This document shows positions 33,801-41,394 of a DNA stretch of 64,000 nt, piece by piece. The translations under genes were made by a program, and so were the position numbers. Under the pieces are notes generated by a model, which worked only from the letters and a program-made list of their open reading frames with translations, ran no database searches and was not told the origin of the DNA. The stretch spans positions 1 through 64,000 of the forward strand of contig NZ_QNQU01000009.1 in assembly GCF_003315595.1 (NCBI RefSeq), given 5' to 3'. This DNA comes from Pedobacter miscanthi (GTDB lineage: Bacteria > Bacteroidota > Bacteroidia > Sphingobacteriales > Sphingobacteriaceae). How positions within the stretch are numbered: position 1 is the stretch's first letter; each line of letters begins with the position of its first letter.

Positions 33801-34284
33801 TCACTGCTCCCTGGTTGGTTCCTTTTACCTTTACACTGGCACCAATCATCGGCAGGCCTTTTTCGTCAATCACCTTACCCCTTATATCAACAAAAGAACG
33901 GATCATCAAAGGTGTACCTTCAGCTGCTTTACGATGGATGATAATGGTATTATTTTTTATGGTATAGCCTAGTGGCTGATCGTTAAAAATACGTTTGAGC
34001 GCTTCTTTAATATCGGTATTACGGATATCGATGGTTACCGGTTTAGCCTCCTTTAAAAGGTCTAAATCGTACAGAAAACTATAACCCACACTTTTGTTCA
34101 GCTTGCGGAAGACTTTGAGTAGCGTAGTATTTTTTTCTGATAATGTTACGTTTTGTGCATTTGCAGCCCCGTAACTGAGCTGTAAAAATGTAGTGATTAG
34201 CAAGACAAAAGTCAATTTCATAATCAACAAAATTTTAAACAGGCGTCCCTTTGGTTTGGGCAACCATTCAGTATAAAAATTCAT
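30865..34284 (-). CDS. SusC/RagA-family TonB-dependent transporter with N-terminal STN domain
   Basis: 1139 residues. Signal region, then an STN signalling domain (~50-115: L-L-K-V-F-R-K-L-N ... Y-T-I-K-N-N-T-I-I-I). A carboxypeptidase-regulatory-like domain (~130-205: G-K-V-I-D-E-K-G-L-P-M-I-G-A-S-V) follows. The plug (~225-335) has the SusC signature D-A-A-S-A-A-I-Y-G-T-R-A-A-N-G-V, then a 22-strand barrel. The STN domain explains the neighbouring FecR and ECF sigma: ligand binding is relayed to the sigma factor. It imports glucan oligosaccharides, by context. Confidence 0.95.
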   Translation of the reverse strand: MNFYTEWLPKPKGRLFKILLIMKLTFVLLITTFLQLSYGAANAQNVTLSEKNTTLLKVFRKLNKSVGYSFLYDLDLLKEAKPVTIDIRNTDIKEALKRIFNDQPLGYTIKNNTIIIHRKAAEGTPLMIRSFVDIRGKVIDEKGLPMIGASVKVKGTNQGAVTDETGTFILKDVTEGATLVVTYIGYENKEVVAANGVTIKLEPQAGLLADAVVIGYGTQKKSVVTGAIASVKAADLENAPVVRLEQSLQGRASGVNVMTSSGQPGDGGTIRIRGTANINNANPLFVVDGVVINGGIEYLNQSDIESIEVLKDAASAAIYGTRAANGVIIVSTKKGANTGRIRLEYNNYIGTQAPSTKLNLLNATQYATIYNESQLADGITAVRFPNPAQYGEGTDWQAAVFNNSAMIQNHDLNMSGGNDKSVYYGSFSYFDQDGIVATSNSQFKRFTARFNFEHKITKNIKFGNSIGYTRINSVGVSTNTEYGSPLSRAINMDPITPVVETDPAKYAASKYLNNPVVRNEAGFPYGISDYAQSEVLNPVAALQVAQGNSWSDKVVGNAFAEVEFIKGLKFRSTGGVDLAFWGGQTFRPIYYLNSINQSTLTAYTRDNNRGLFWSLENTLSYDKTIGKHVFTALLGYSAQKNKGETQGGIKEGIPVDNIKDASLQFPVARTNSDFYGGEYLNTLNSIFGRVIYNYDEKYLFTGIIRRDGSSRFGPNNKYGYFPSASAGWVASREDFWPKNDIITFLKFRGSYGINGNDNIPDFSYLATVSGGRNYSLGTASGQALVNGVSPNALSNPDLKWEETSSVDLGFDATLFEGITLSTSYFNKKTYGMLLQQVVPSYVGNSGPYANTADLYNRGFEIELGWNKKIGEVSFHIAGNASFIKNQVTLLGADKDYIPSRQTITPQGLEVTRVAVGQPVDSFFGYQTAGLFQNQAEINNYKNGAGTLIQPNAKPGDIKFLDLNGDGVISDADRTFLGRSNPNFTYGLTFSAKYKGFDISLFGQGVSGNMIFNGLRRFDLTPSNYTTNILNRWTGEGTSNTIPRVTLQDDNKNYSRVSSLFLESGAYFRLKNVQLGYTLPKQLVNKVGLDKLKVYVMGNNLFTLTKYTGYDPEIGGGSLGVDRGFYPQARSFFVGVNVGF

Positions 34285-34354
34285 ATATTTGGTTATTAGG
34301 TTAAGAATAGTTGTATCTCACAATTTTACGATTAGAACAAGGCCTTAATTATAG

Positions 34355-34385
34355 CCGGGAGCGTTGCCGCGCTTCCGGTTTTTTT
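34355..34385. other. Hairpin with plus-strand T tract between FecR and SusC
   Basis: ccgggagcg (34355-34363) and cgcttccgg (34370-34378), one G-T pair, with T residues following on the plus strand. Both neighbours are minus-strand genes, so it would stop antisense transcription or act in the susC leader. Confidence 0.5.
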
Positions 34386-34434
34386 AGTCAGGCATATTCT
34401 AAAAAATCATCATCGTTTGATGAAAAAGTATAGG

Positions 34435-35613
34435 TTACGGCATAACTAAAATCCTCCTCTCTTCTATTTTAAAGTGTACGGCCCCGGTGGTTTCGAGCAT
34501 ATCCAATACTTCGTTTACACTATTGAAACGCGAAATACGGCCGCCAAAGGTTTTATTGATTTTGTTACCGCGGTAATCTATTTCTACATTGTACCAGCGG
34601 GCAATCTTATTCATAATGGTTGCTAAATTTTCTTCATTAAAGCTGAAATAACCGTCTTTCCAGGTTACCGATTCTTCTGCATCAACGGTTTCTATCCTTA
34701 CCGATGGGGATGAGGAAGTAATTACCGATTGCTGGCCAGGTCTTAACAACTGCGAAATATTTGATTGTAAATTTTTGATCCTGATGCTACCTTCCAATAA
34801 CGTGGTTTTGTTGCTGGGTTCGTTGTTATAGGCATTGATGTTAAAATGCGTGCCCAAAACTTCTACTTCCTGACTTCTGCCGGCACCGATATCGCTCTTT
34901 ACTTTAAATGGAACCCGCATTCCCTTTGTATCCCTTAGCTTGGCTACTTCAAAATAAGCTTCGCCTTTTAATTCCACTTTTCTTTCATCACCGTTAAAAA
35001 CGGCCGGATATTTTAAAGCAGACTCGGCATTGAGCCAAACTTTGGTCCCATCAGGAAGGTTGATCTGATATTGGCCACCACGGGGCGTTTCGATTGTATT
35101 GTAAACGTCTTTTTTACCATTCGATGCCGATTGGGCCGCAACGGTATAAATCAGTTCGCCATTGCTGGTTTTGGTAATGTTGATGCCTGCCTGTTTCGCG
35201 ATGATACCGTTCGTAGCATCGGTTAACGAGATTTTAGAACCATCGGCCAGGGTTAAAGTAGCTTTATTGCCACCCGGTTTAATAATTTTTTCAGTTGTTG
35301 TAGCAATTTGCTGCTGATCTGCTGATTGTTTTTTAAGCTGGTGATTAATTACGAAACCAATAAAAAAGAGTATTACTGCCGCAGCTGCCAGTTTTGGCCA
35401 GAGCGTATGTTTGCGTGCCGGTTTTAGTTCCGTTTCCTCTTCAATAGCATTCCAGATCTGGTTTTTGGCATCGATCAGTTCAGCATGATCCAGGTCGGAT
35501 GTTCCTGCCTTAAGCTCGGATAAGTGCCACGATTCTACCAAAGCTTGTTCATCTTCAGTACACAGTCCATCCCTGTATCGTTCTAAAAGTTTTTCAACTT
35601 CGGCTTTATTCAT
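34435..35613 (-). CDS. FecR-family anti-sigma factor (DUF4974)
   Basis: 392 residues. The cytoplasmic N terminus (~1-75: L-L-E-R-Y-R-D-G-L-C-T-E-D-E-Q) binds sigma. One membrane segment lies at ~75-92 (L-A-A-A-A-V-I-L-F-F-I-G-F-V-I). The periplasmic FecR domain (~175-290) contains Y-N-T-I-E-T-P-R-G-G-Q-Y and G-E-A-Y-F-E-V. The C-terminal DUF4974 (~315-392) ends F-K-I-E-E-R-R-I-L-V-M-P. It relays the signal from the SusC STN domain to the ECF sigma factor encoded upstream at 36267. Confidence 0.94.
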   Translation of the reverse strand: MNKAEVEKLLERYRDGLCTEDEQALVESWHLSELKAGTSDLDHAELIDAKNQIWNAIEEETELKPARKHTLWPKLAAAAVILFFIGFVINHQLKKQSADQQQIATTTEKIIKPGGNKATLTLADGSKISLTDATNGIIAKQAGINITKTSNGELIYTVAAQSASNGKKDVYNTIETPRGGQYQINLPDGTKVWLNAESALKYPAVFNGDERKVELKGEAYFEVAKLRDTKGMRVPFKVKSDIGAGRSQEVEVLGTHFNINAYNNEPSNKTTLLEGSIRIKNLQSNISQLLRPGQQSVITSSSPSVRIETVDAEESVTWKDGYFSFNEENLATIMNKIARWYNVEIDYRGNKINKTFGGRISRFNSVNEVLDMLETTGAVHFKIEERRILVMP

Positions 35614-35705
35614 TACTTCAAAATATTTGGCTAATTAAATACATGTAGGATAAGCAAAGCCCAGGTAGTAGATAAAAAGAAAATATTTTTATTTTTTTTA
35701 TTCAC

Positions 35706-35738
35706 AGACCTTATAGGTTTTGAAAACCTATAAGGTCT
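35706..35738. repeat. Perfect 16-bp hairpin (family D, accttataggtttt)
   Basis: agaccttataggtttt and its exact complement with 1 nt between. It shares the acct...aggttttnaaaacct...aggt pattern with 46476-46508. It is 6 bp from the sigma remnant and follows its stop on the minus strand. Confidence 0.8.
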
Positions 35739-35743
35739 CTAGA

Positions 35744-35926
35744 AAAAGCTATCGAAGCATTAAAATTACAGCTAACAACAAAAACGAAGTTAACTTTAGC
35801 CTTAAAACCTTTAGTGCATTGCTCATTTGTTTCTTTACCGTTTTATCAGATAAATGCAAAATTTCTGCAATTTCCTTTTGGCTAAGGTGCTGCTGGCGGC
35901 TCATTTCGAATATCAGGCGCATTTTT
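35744..35926 (-). pseudogene. 3'-end remnant of a second ECF sigma factor gene
   Basis: This stretch aligns without gaps to the last ~183 bp of the intact sigma gene (36262-36444), with about 13 differences by eye. It keeps the minus-strand frame through sigma region 4 (L-S-Q-K-E-I-A-E-I-L) to L-R and a TAG stop. Most differences are silent or conservative. Upstream of it the identity stops abruptly (atttttctcag against atttttggcgg), and no start or region 2 is present. It lies between the FecR gene and the intact sigma gene, so it probably arose by duplication followed by deletion. Confidence 0.85.
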
Positions 35927-35989
35927 CTCAGGTGACCAAGGTGGTCAATATTATTTTGTAAATGAATGGCTTAGTGTTAATGGCTGACA

Positions 35990-36230
35990 CCTGTCCTGCT
36001 ATCCCTCCAAGTCCTCACTCATACTTCGCTCCGGGCTTTCCGTTCTATCAGGTTTATTTACAGAGGGTAGCTTTCAAACTTCGCAGGTTAATGATCTAAG
36101 TTAAACCGGTGGGTTTTGCGTTAGGGATTGTAAGGGTTCAGTACCGATCTTTCATCGGTACCGGAGCGAAGCGCAGCCCTGAAAAGCCCGCCCCTTTCCC
36201 GATTTTTCATCGGGATTGGGTAACGTCCAA
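35990..36230. repeat. Probable interspersed repeat between the sigma copies
   Basis: Contains ctgtcctgctatccctccaag, cttcgctccgggctttccg, the dyad gtaccgatc-tttc-atcggtac, and cccgatttttcatcggg. No open gene. Similar text recurs in related genomes as I remember it, which is not verified here. Confidence 0.5.
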
Positions 36231-36266
36231 ATCAATCAATTTATAACTTTTGGGTTAGGCTAAAAG

Positions 36267-36845
36267 CTAGCGAAGCATTAAAATTACAGCCAACAACAAA
36301 AACGAAGTCAACTTTAGCCTTAAAACCTTTAACGCATTGCTCATCTGCTTTTTTACCGTTTTATCCGATAAATGCAAAATTTCTGCAATTTCCTTTTGAC
36401 TAAGGTGTTGCTGGCGACTCATTTCGAATATCAGCCGCATTTTTGGCGGCAGGAGTGATACTTCTTTTTCAATTAATGAAGCAAATTCACGCTCACGGAT
36501 GTAGTTGTCGGTAACATAATCGCCCCGATCAGCAAAACTTTCTAATGATTGCAAATAATTGGTGCGCGATTTATTTTTATCCAGCCAATCGAAGATTTTA
36601 TACCGCACTGCGGTATAGAGGTAGGCCGATAACTGTGATTTGATTTTAATGTCCGGATTACTCCACAGGTAAACAAAAATCTCCTGAACAATATCTCTTG
36701 CATCTTCCCTATCCGGGACCATTTTACAGGCATAGATATATAACAAACCGTTAAACCGCTCGTATATTTCTTCGAAAGCACACTTATCCCCATCCTGTAT
36801 CAGGACGAAAAGTTCGTTATCGGTTAATGATTTATATACAGGCAC
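36267..36845 (-). CDS. ECF RNA polymerase sigma-70 factor of the PUL
   Basis: 192 residues. Region 2 (~20-85: A-R-D-I-V-Q-E-I-F-V-Y-L-W and Y-L-Y-T-A-V-R-Y-K-I-F-D-W) and region 4 (~130-180: L-P-P-K-M-R-L-I-F-E-M-S-R, then L-S-Q-K-E-I-A-E-I-L-H-L-S-D-K-T-V). The Bacteroidota-specific group has a hydrophobic C-terminal tail (F-L-L-L-A-V-I-L-M-L-R), present here. It is expected to activate the SusC/D operon when released by FecR. It is separated from fecR by 650 bp holding a partial copy of its own 3' end. Confidence 0.94.
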   Translation of the reverse strand: MPVYKSLTDNELFVLIQDGDKCAFEEIYERFNGLLYIYACKMVPDREDARDIVQEIFVYLWSNPDIKIKSQLSAYLYTAVRYKIFDWLDKNKSRTNYLQSLESFADRGDYVTDNYIREREFASLIEKEVSLLPPKMRLIFEMSRQQHLSQKEIAEILHLSDKTVKKQMSNALKVLRLKLTSFLLLAVILMLR

Positions 36846-36985
36846 TTGGTTAGAATGAATAATACGAATGTAAGAAATTGTTTATCGTATATCCTAACAT
36901 TATTTTAACAATGCCTTTGGATTTAATCGTTTTAAAAACGTTGATACAGGCATTTTACACACAATTGTAAAGTTTAATCACATAA

Positions 36986-37017
36986 TTGGTATATCGGGAA
37001 ATTCCGATATACATTTG
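36986..37017 (+). promoter_or_regulatory. ArsR-type gene promoter with overlapping palindromic operator
   Basis: TTG at 36986-36988 and TACATTTG at 37010-37017 (21-bp spacing) make a full Bacteroidota promoter. The dyad tatatcgg-gaaatt-ccgatata (36990-37011, perfect 8-bp arms) fills the space between them. The ATG is 4 nt past the -7 box. Confidence 0.7.
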
Positions 37018-37021
37018 CATC

Positions 37022-37327
37022 ATGGATCAGGTAGAAATATTTAAAGCCCTTTCGAATAAAACACGTTTACAGATTTTAGCCTGGCTTAAAGAGCCGGCAG
37101 TAAACTTTCCTGAACAGCCCGCCGGTGCGGACTTTGAAACCGTTGGTGTTTGTGTAGGACAAATCCAGCTAAAAAGTGGTTTATCACAAAGCACCATTTC
37201 CGAATATCTTTCCATCCTGCAACGTGCCGAATTGATCAGCTCTACGCGAATCGGCCAGTGGACTTATTACAAACGCAATAAAGAAGGTTTGGAAAAATTA
37301 AGTGAAATCATCAACACAGCATTATAA
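37022..37327 (+). CDS. ArsR-type winged-helix regulator
   Basis: 101 residues from MDQVEIFKALS; the longer frame would be translated through the promoter. The ArsR/HTH_5 core is K-A-L-S-N-K-T-R-L-Q-I-L-A-W-L and L-S-Q-S-T-I-S-E-Y-L-S-I-L-Q-R-A-E-L-I-S. An insert with a cysteine (G-V-C-V-G-Q-I-Q) precedes the recognition helix. No classic metal-binding C-x-C, so it may sense an oxidant or electrophile. It starts 13 bp before the old yellow enzyme gene and probably represses both. Confidence 0.9.
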   Translation: MDQVEIFKALSNKTRLQILAWLKEPAVNFPEQPAGADFETVGVCVGQIQLKSGLSQSTISEYLSILQRAELISSTRIGQWTYYKRNKEGLEKLSEIINTAL

Positions 37328-37340
37328 ATTTTAAAATTAT

Positions 37341-38441
37341 ATGAACACAGATAGTTTATTCAGGCCATTTAGCCTTAAAACATTAAATACAAAAAACAGG
37401 ATTGTAATGGCCCCGATGACGAGATCTTTCTCACCGGGCGGAGTACCTACAGCCGATGTTGCCACTTATTATACCAAAAGGGCAGCTGGCGAAGTGGGTT
37501 TAATCTTATCAGAAGGAACGGTAATTAACCGCCCCTCTTCATCAGCAGACCCAAATATTCCACATTTTTATGGTACGGAGGCTTTGGCTGGCTGGGAAAA
37601 TGTAATTAAAGGTGTTCACCAGGCTGGTGGACAGATGGGGCCACAAATCTGGCACCAGGGCATTATGGAAAACCACGCTTCAGGATGGTTGCCAAGTGCA
37701 CCTTTCGAAGGTCCGTCTAGCTTTAACAAACCGGGCGTCGAAAACGGTGTGCCGATGACAGACGCCACCATTGCCGATACCATTGCAGCTTTTGGCCAGG
37801 CGGCCGCTGATGCCAAAGCTTTAGGTTTCGATACGGTTGAAATACACGGTGCACACCAATATTTAATCGATCAGTTTTTCTGGGAAGGCACAAATAACCG
37901 AACAGATATTTATGGAGGTAAAACGCTGGCCCAACGTACCCGTTTTGGCGTTGAGGTAATTAAAGAAGTACGTAAAAGGGTAGGCGAAGATTTCGCATTA
38001 ATTATTCGTTTATCTCAATTTAAACCTGCTGCTTACGATTATAAACTGGCTAAAAATGAGCAGGAGTTAGAACAGTGGTTAACCCCATTGGCCGATGCCG
38101 GAATTGATATTTTTCATTGCTCGCAACGCCGTTTCTGGGATCCTGAATTTGAAGGATCTGATTTAAACTTTGCAGGTTGGGCGAAAAAAGTTACCGGAAA
38201 AGCAACCATTTCAGTAGGTTCGGTTGGTTTGGATGGCGATTTCTTTGGTGCTTTTGCAGGTCAAAGCTCACAACCCAGCTCATTGGACGAACTGGTACGC
38301 AGAATGGACCGTGGCGATTTTGATTTGGTAGCCGTTGGCCGTCCGCTTTTAGCAGACCCGAACTGGGTAGAAAAAATTAAAAATAACCGTACAGAAGAGT
38401 TGAAAGGCTTTAGCAAAGAAGCTTTAATGCAATTAGTATAA
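37341..38441 (+). CDS. Old yellow enzyme family NADH:flavin oxidoreductase
   Basis: 366 residues. TIM-barrel FMN enzyme: N-R-I-V-M-A-P-M-T-R near residues 18-27, the substrate-binding I-H-G-A-H-Q-Y-L-I-D-Q-F near 167, and N-N-R-T-D-I-Y-G-G. The C terminus has V-G-S-V-G-L-D and V-A-V-G-R-P-L-L-A-D-P-N-W. It reduces activated alkenes such as enones and nitro-compounds. Co-transcribed with an ArsR-type sensor, an arrangement common for electrophile detoxification (inference). Confidence 0.93.
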   Translation: MNTDSLFRPFSLKTLNTKNRIVMAPMTRSFSPGGVPTADVATYYTKRAAGEVGLILSEGTVINRPSSSADPNIPHFYGTEALAGWENVIKGVHQAGGQMGPQIWHQGIMENHASGWLPSAPFEGPSSFNKPGVENGVPMTDATIADTIAAFGQAAADAKALGFDTVEIHGAHQYLIDQFFWEGTNNRTDIYGGKTLAQRTRFGVEVIKEVRKRVGEDFALIIRLSQFKPAAYDYKLAKNEQELEQWLTPLADAGIDIFHCSQRRFWDPEFEGSDLNFAGWAKKVTGKATISVGSVGLDGDFFGAFAGQSSQPSSLDELVRRMDRGDFDLVAVGRPLLADPNWVEKIKNNRTEELKGFSKEALMQLV

Positions 38442-38470
38442 TAAATATCCCTATTTTTCTTTTTAAGTTT

Positions 38471-38498
38471 AAAAGCATCCTGAAAGGGGTGCTTTTTT
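38471..38498 (+). terminator. Intrinsic terminator
   Basis: aaaagcatcc and ggggtgcttt (one wobble) with loop tgaaa, followed by T residues, after the OYE gene. Confidence 0.8.
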
Positions 38499-38504
38499 CA
38501 TTAA

Positions 38505-38593
38505 GTCCGTCCTCTCGACTGAAACGAAGTGAAATGGAGAGATCCATCGAGACAGATTTCTCGACTCCGTTGCACTTCGCTCGAAATGACGAT
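38505..38593. repeat. Family A palindromic repeat
   Basis: Begins gtcctctcgactgaaacgaag and ends cacttcgctcgaaatgacg; interior gagatccatcgagacagattt. It fills the gap before the pirin gene. Confidence 0.7.
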
Positions 38594-38681
38594 GAGTGGA
38601 AAGTAGTGTTGTAATGAGTATATTTTCTCTTGAACTCCCACCCTTTTTCTTTAAATTCACCTCATTAAAATTGATCATCCC

Positions 38682-39572
38682 ATGTCGAATATTAAACTGA
38701 TTATCGAAGAACGGCCAGCAAACATTGGTAACTTTATGGTTGGGAGGCTTTTGCCTTTCAGAGAGAAACGCATGGTTGGCCCTTTTTCTTTTATCGACCA
38801 CATGGGCCCTGCAGCCATGAACGATCATGAAAACCTCGATGTTCCTCCACATCCGCACATTGGCCTTTCTACCCTCACTTTTTTGTTCGAAGGAGAAATT
38901 ACCCATAAAGATAGTCTGGGATCGGATGTGGTAATTAAACCCGGACAGGTAAACTGGATGACATCAGGCAGTGGCATTGTCCATTCGGAAAGAACACCCG
39001 AATACCTCCGCCACAGCGACAAAATGCTGCATGGGTTACAGATCTGGGTGGCTTTGCCGAAAGACCTGGAACAAATGGAACCTGAATTTTTCCATGTAGA
39101 GGGCACCGACATTCCTGCCTGGGAACAGGATGGCGTTGCCATTAAATTAATTGCCGGCGAAGCTTTTGGCCGTAAATCGCCTGTTCCTGTTTATAGTCCG
39201 CTGTATTTTCTGGAATTAAAAAGTACCCGCCGCCAGAAAGTAAATATCGGCGACTACTTATTCGGAGAAAGTGCCTTGTACATTTTAGATGGAGCAATAG
39301 AAAGCGATGGACACATTTTTGAACCGAGGCAGATTTTAATCGCCAATGATGCCAAACTCTGCGAATTTACCATGCATGAAAATACAAGCGTTTACATTTT
39401 CGGCGGCGAAGCTTTCCCCGAAGAGCGGTTTATTTATTGGAATTTTGTAGCTTCGGATAAAGAGCTGATCGAGAAAGCAAAACAAAAGTGGATTGAACAA
39501 AGCTTTAAACCCGTGCCCGGCGAAACCGGTTTTGTGCCACTGCCAGATCCGATCAGAAATATTAAACATTAA
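38682..39572 (+). CDS. Pirin family protein
   Basis: 296 residues. Bicupin. The first cupin has P-H-P-H-I-G-L-S-T-L-T-F-L-F-E-G near residues 56-70, giving the metal-binding histidines, then G-Q-V-N-W-M-T-S-G-S-G-I-V-H-S-E. The second cupin (~170-280) has weaker motifs, as usual. Pirins bind Fe(II), and some act as quercetinases. Convergent with the next gene, stop codons overlapping by 4 bp. Confidence 0.93.
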   Translation: MSNIKLIIEERPANIGNFMVGRLLPFREKRMVGPFSFIDHMGPAAMNDHENLDVPPHPHIGLSTLTFLFEGEITHKDSLGSDVVIKPGQVNWMTSGSGIVHSERTPEYLRHSDKMLHGLQIWVALPKDLEQMEPEFFHVEGTDIPAWEQDGVAIKLIAGEAFGRKSPVPVYSPLYFLELKSTRRQKVNIGDYLFGESALYILDGAIESDGHIFEPRQILIANDAKLCEFTMHENTSVYIFGGEAFPEERFIYWNFVASDKELIEKAKQKWIEQSFKPVPGETGFVPLPDPIRNIKH

Positions 39573-40756
39573 TTTCTTTTAAACAAATTCATGTTTACCG
39601 AAACGGCTACGCCGGTTGATGATAATTTTGAATTGCCATAACCGATATTCGTTAATGGGATTTTCATGAAAGGTTTGGCGCTGATGCTTAAATTATTATT
39701 TATTTTATGTTGAAATTCTATCCCAACATTGGCAATACCCAAATAATGCTGATTTTGGCCCTTAACCTCCCAACCCTGCGGCCCCTGGTAAGCACCATCA
39801 TAAGAATAGGTGTATTGCTCTTTTAACATCAGATAGCTGGATAGCCCGGTACTTACCGAAACAGAATTTCTGTTATTTCCAAAAACCTTATAATTTACAT
39901 TTAAAGGAATATCGATTACATCGCAATTGGCATGAATATTTGATGGGGCAATCTTAAAAATATAACTGGTATTTGGTTTATACAAACTGAAATCCGAATC
40001 ATAAATTTTCTTGGCATAGGCAGCGCCAGTGGTGATGCTTAATCGCTTGGTGATTGCATAGGTAGCTTCAACTCCAAAACTGCCGCTTAAACTACTGGTA
40101 CCCGATTTCTGAACGCTGGTTAAATCAGGCGCAGCCAAAATACTTAATACGAAGCGCGATTTTTGCTTTACGGCAGGTGCTTTAATCCTCTCAGGTTTAC
40201 CAACTGCCACGCTTGTTGTTAAATTTTGACCTTTAAATTGAACCTGGTTTATGTCCAAATTTAATTCTGGTTTAAACTGCACATTGGCCAGCATATTGGT
40301 ATTAGTACTTAAAATTTCCGTTGCTTTTTGACTGTTTTCTACAGCTAAATCCGAAATATTTTTTTGAACCGGTTTCCCGGCAACTTTGATATCCTTTTTA
40401 TTTACTGCTAACTGATTTGAATCTATATTTACGGTTGGATCAATCTGTTTTGTTGGTACTTCAGTTGATTTAGCAATATTATCCTGTGTTTTTTTGTTAT
40501 TGTTTTGATTTTCTTTATTTGTTTTCGTTACCGCAATAACCTCAATTTTATCATTCGGTTTAACCCATAAAAATACAATCAGTAACATTGCCGCAATTCC
40601 GGCCGCAGCAGCATACCAATACAAAGGTATCACCCTTCTTTTTGGTGCCGGATGCAATCTTTCCTCCAGATTATCCCAATCTAAATCATTAAAAGGCAAA
40701 TCAGGATTCTCCAATCCGTCCTTAAATAATTTATCTATATCTTTTCCCTCTTTCAT
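39569..40756 (-). CDS. Membrane protein with outer-membrane-barrel-like C-terminal half, partner of ECF sigma
   Basis: 395 residues. A short cytoplasmic acidic segment (~1-45: F-N-D-L-D-W-D-N-L-E-E-R-L) precedes one membrane helix at ~47-64 (A-A-A-A-G-I-A-A-M-L-L-I-V-F-L-W). A polar Asn/Lys/Thr linker runs to ~190. A C-terminal ~200 residues resemble an outer membrane beta-barrel protein (S-I-L-A-A-P-D-L, L-S-I-T-T-G-A-A-Y, ending V-A-V-S-V-N-M-N-L-F-K-R-N). It overlaps the sigma gene by 4 bp, so it is likely an anti-sigma or envelope sensor. Not a recognised named family. Confidence 0.75.
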   Translation of the reverse strand: MKEGKDIDKLFKDGLENPDLPFNDLDWDNLEERLHPAPKRRVIPLYWYAAAAGIAAMLLIVFLWVKPNDKIEVIAVTKTNKENQNNNKKTQDNIAKSTEVPTKQIDPTVNIDSNQLAVNKKDIKVAGKPVQKNISDLAVENSQKATEILSTNTNMLANVQFKPELNLDINQVQFKGQNLTTSVAVGKPERIKAPAVKQKSRFVLSILAAPDLTSVQKSGTSSLSGSFGVEATYAITKRLSITTGAAYAKKIYDSDFSLYKPNTSYIFKIAPSNIHANCDVIDIPLNVNYKVFGNNRNSVSVSTGLSSYLMLKEQYTYSYDGAYQGPQGWEVKGQNQHYLGIANVGIEFQHKINNNLSISAKPFMKIPLTNIGYGNSKLSSTGVAVSVNMNLFKRN

Positions 40757-41394
40757 TGCATGTTTGTGTTTAACCTTATCTGTAAAAGGTTTTTATCTAC
40801 GCCCGAACTCCTTACCTGGTAAGTTTTCGCTTCTGTAGCCTTTAGCATTTCCTGTAATTTCTGCCTCGCCTTAAAAAGGTTCGACTTAGATGTTCCAACG
40901 GATATCCCCAGTGTTTCGGCAATTTCTTCATGGTTATATCCATCAATAGCAAAAAGGTTGAAAACCGTTCGGTAGGCAGGACTTAATGTTTGCACCAGCG
41001 CCAGAAGATCATTGTAGGCCAATTTATCGTACACCGAGCCTATCTGTGCTATATTTTCCTGTTCCTGGATATCCACATGGTCGGTAAATTTTAAATTGGC
41101 ACGGTAATAATCAATCGCGGTATTGGTTATAATCCGTCCCAGCCAGGGCATAAAAGCCTTGGAAGTTTCATATTTGGCTATATTTTTAAAGGCTTTAAAA
41201 AAACCGTCGTTCAGTATCCCTGCAGCATCTAACCGATCATTTGCATAGCGCAAACAGATACCCATAGCGAAGCTATAGAAATGTTTATATAGTGCTTTCT
41301 GACTATCTCTTTCATTTCTAATGCAGCCCTGAATATACTTTTGTATAGTTTCTTCACTATCGCGGTTAGCGGTCACAAATTCTCCTTTCAACAC
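40753..41394 (-). CDS. ECF RNA polymerase sigma factor
   Basis: 213 residues. Region 2 (~30-95: K-A-L-Y-K-H-F-Y-S-F-A-M-G-I-C, F-K-A-F-K-N-I-A-K-Y, W-L-G-R-I-I-T-N-T-A-I-D-Y-Y-R). Region 4 (~130-180: L-S-P-A-Y-R-T-V-F-N-L-F-A-I-D-G-Y-N-H-E-E-I-A-E). It overlaps the downstream membrane protein gene (ATGA-type, 4 bp), implying translational coupling. Targets unknown; distinct from the PUL sigma. Confidence 0.93.
   Translation of the reverse strand: MLKGEFVTANRDSEETIQKYIQGCIRNERDSQKALYKHFYSFAMGICLRYANDRLDAAGILNDGFFKAFKNIAKYETSKAFMPWLGRIITNTAIDYYRANLKFTDHVDIQEQENIAQIGSVYDKLAYNDLLALVQTLSPAYRTVFNLFAIDGYNHEEIAETLGISVGTSKSNLFKARQKLQEMLKATEAKTYQVRSSGVDKNLLQIRLNTNMQ

Noticed and set aside
35720..35935. 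Plus-strand 71-codon gene
   Set aside because: It is the antisense shadow of the sigma-gene remnant and hairpin.
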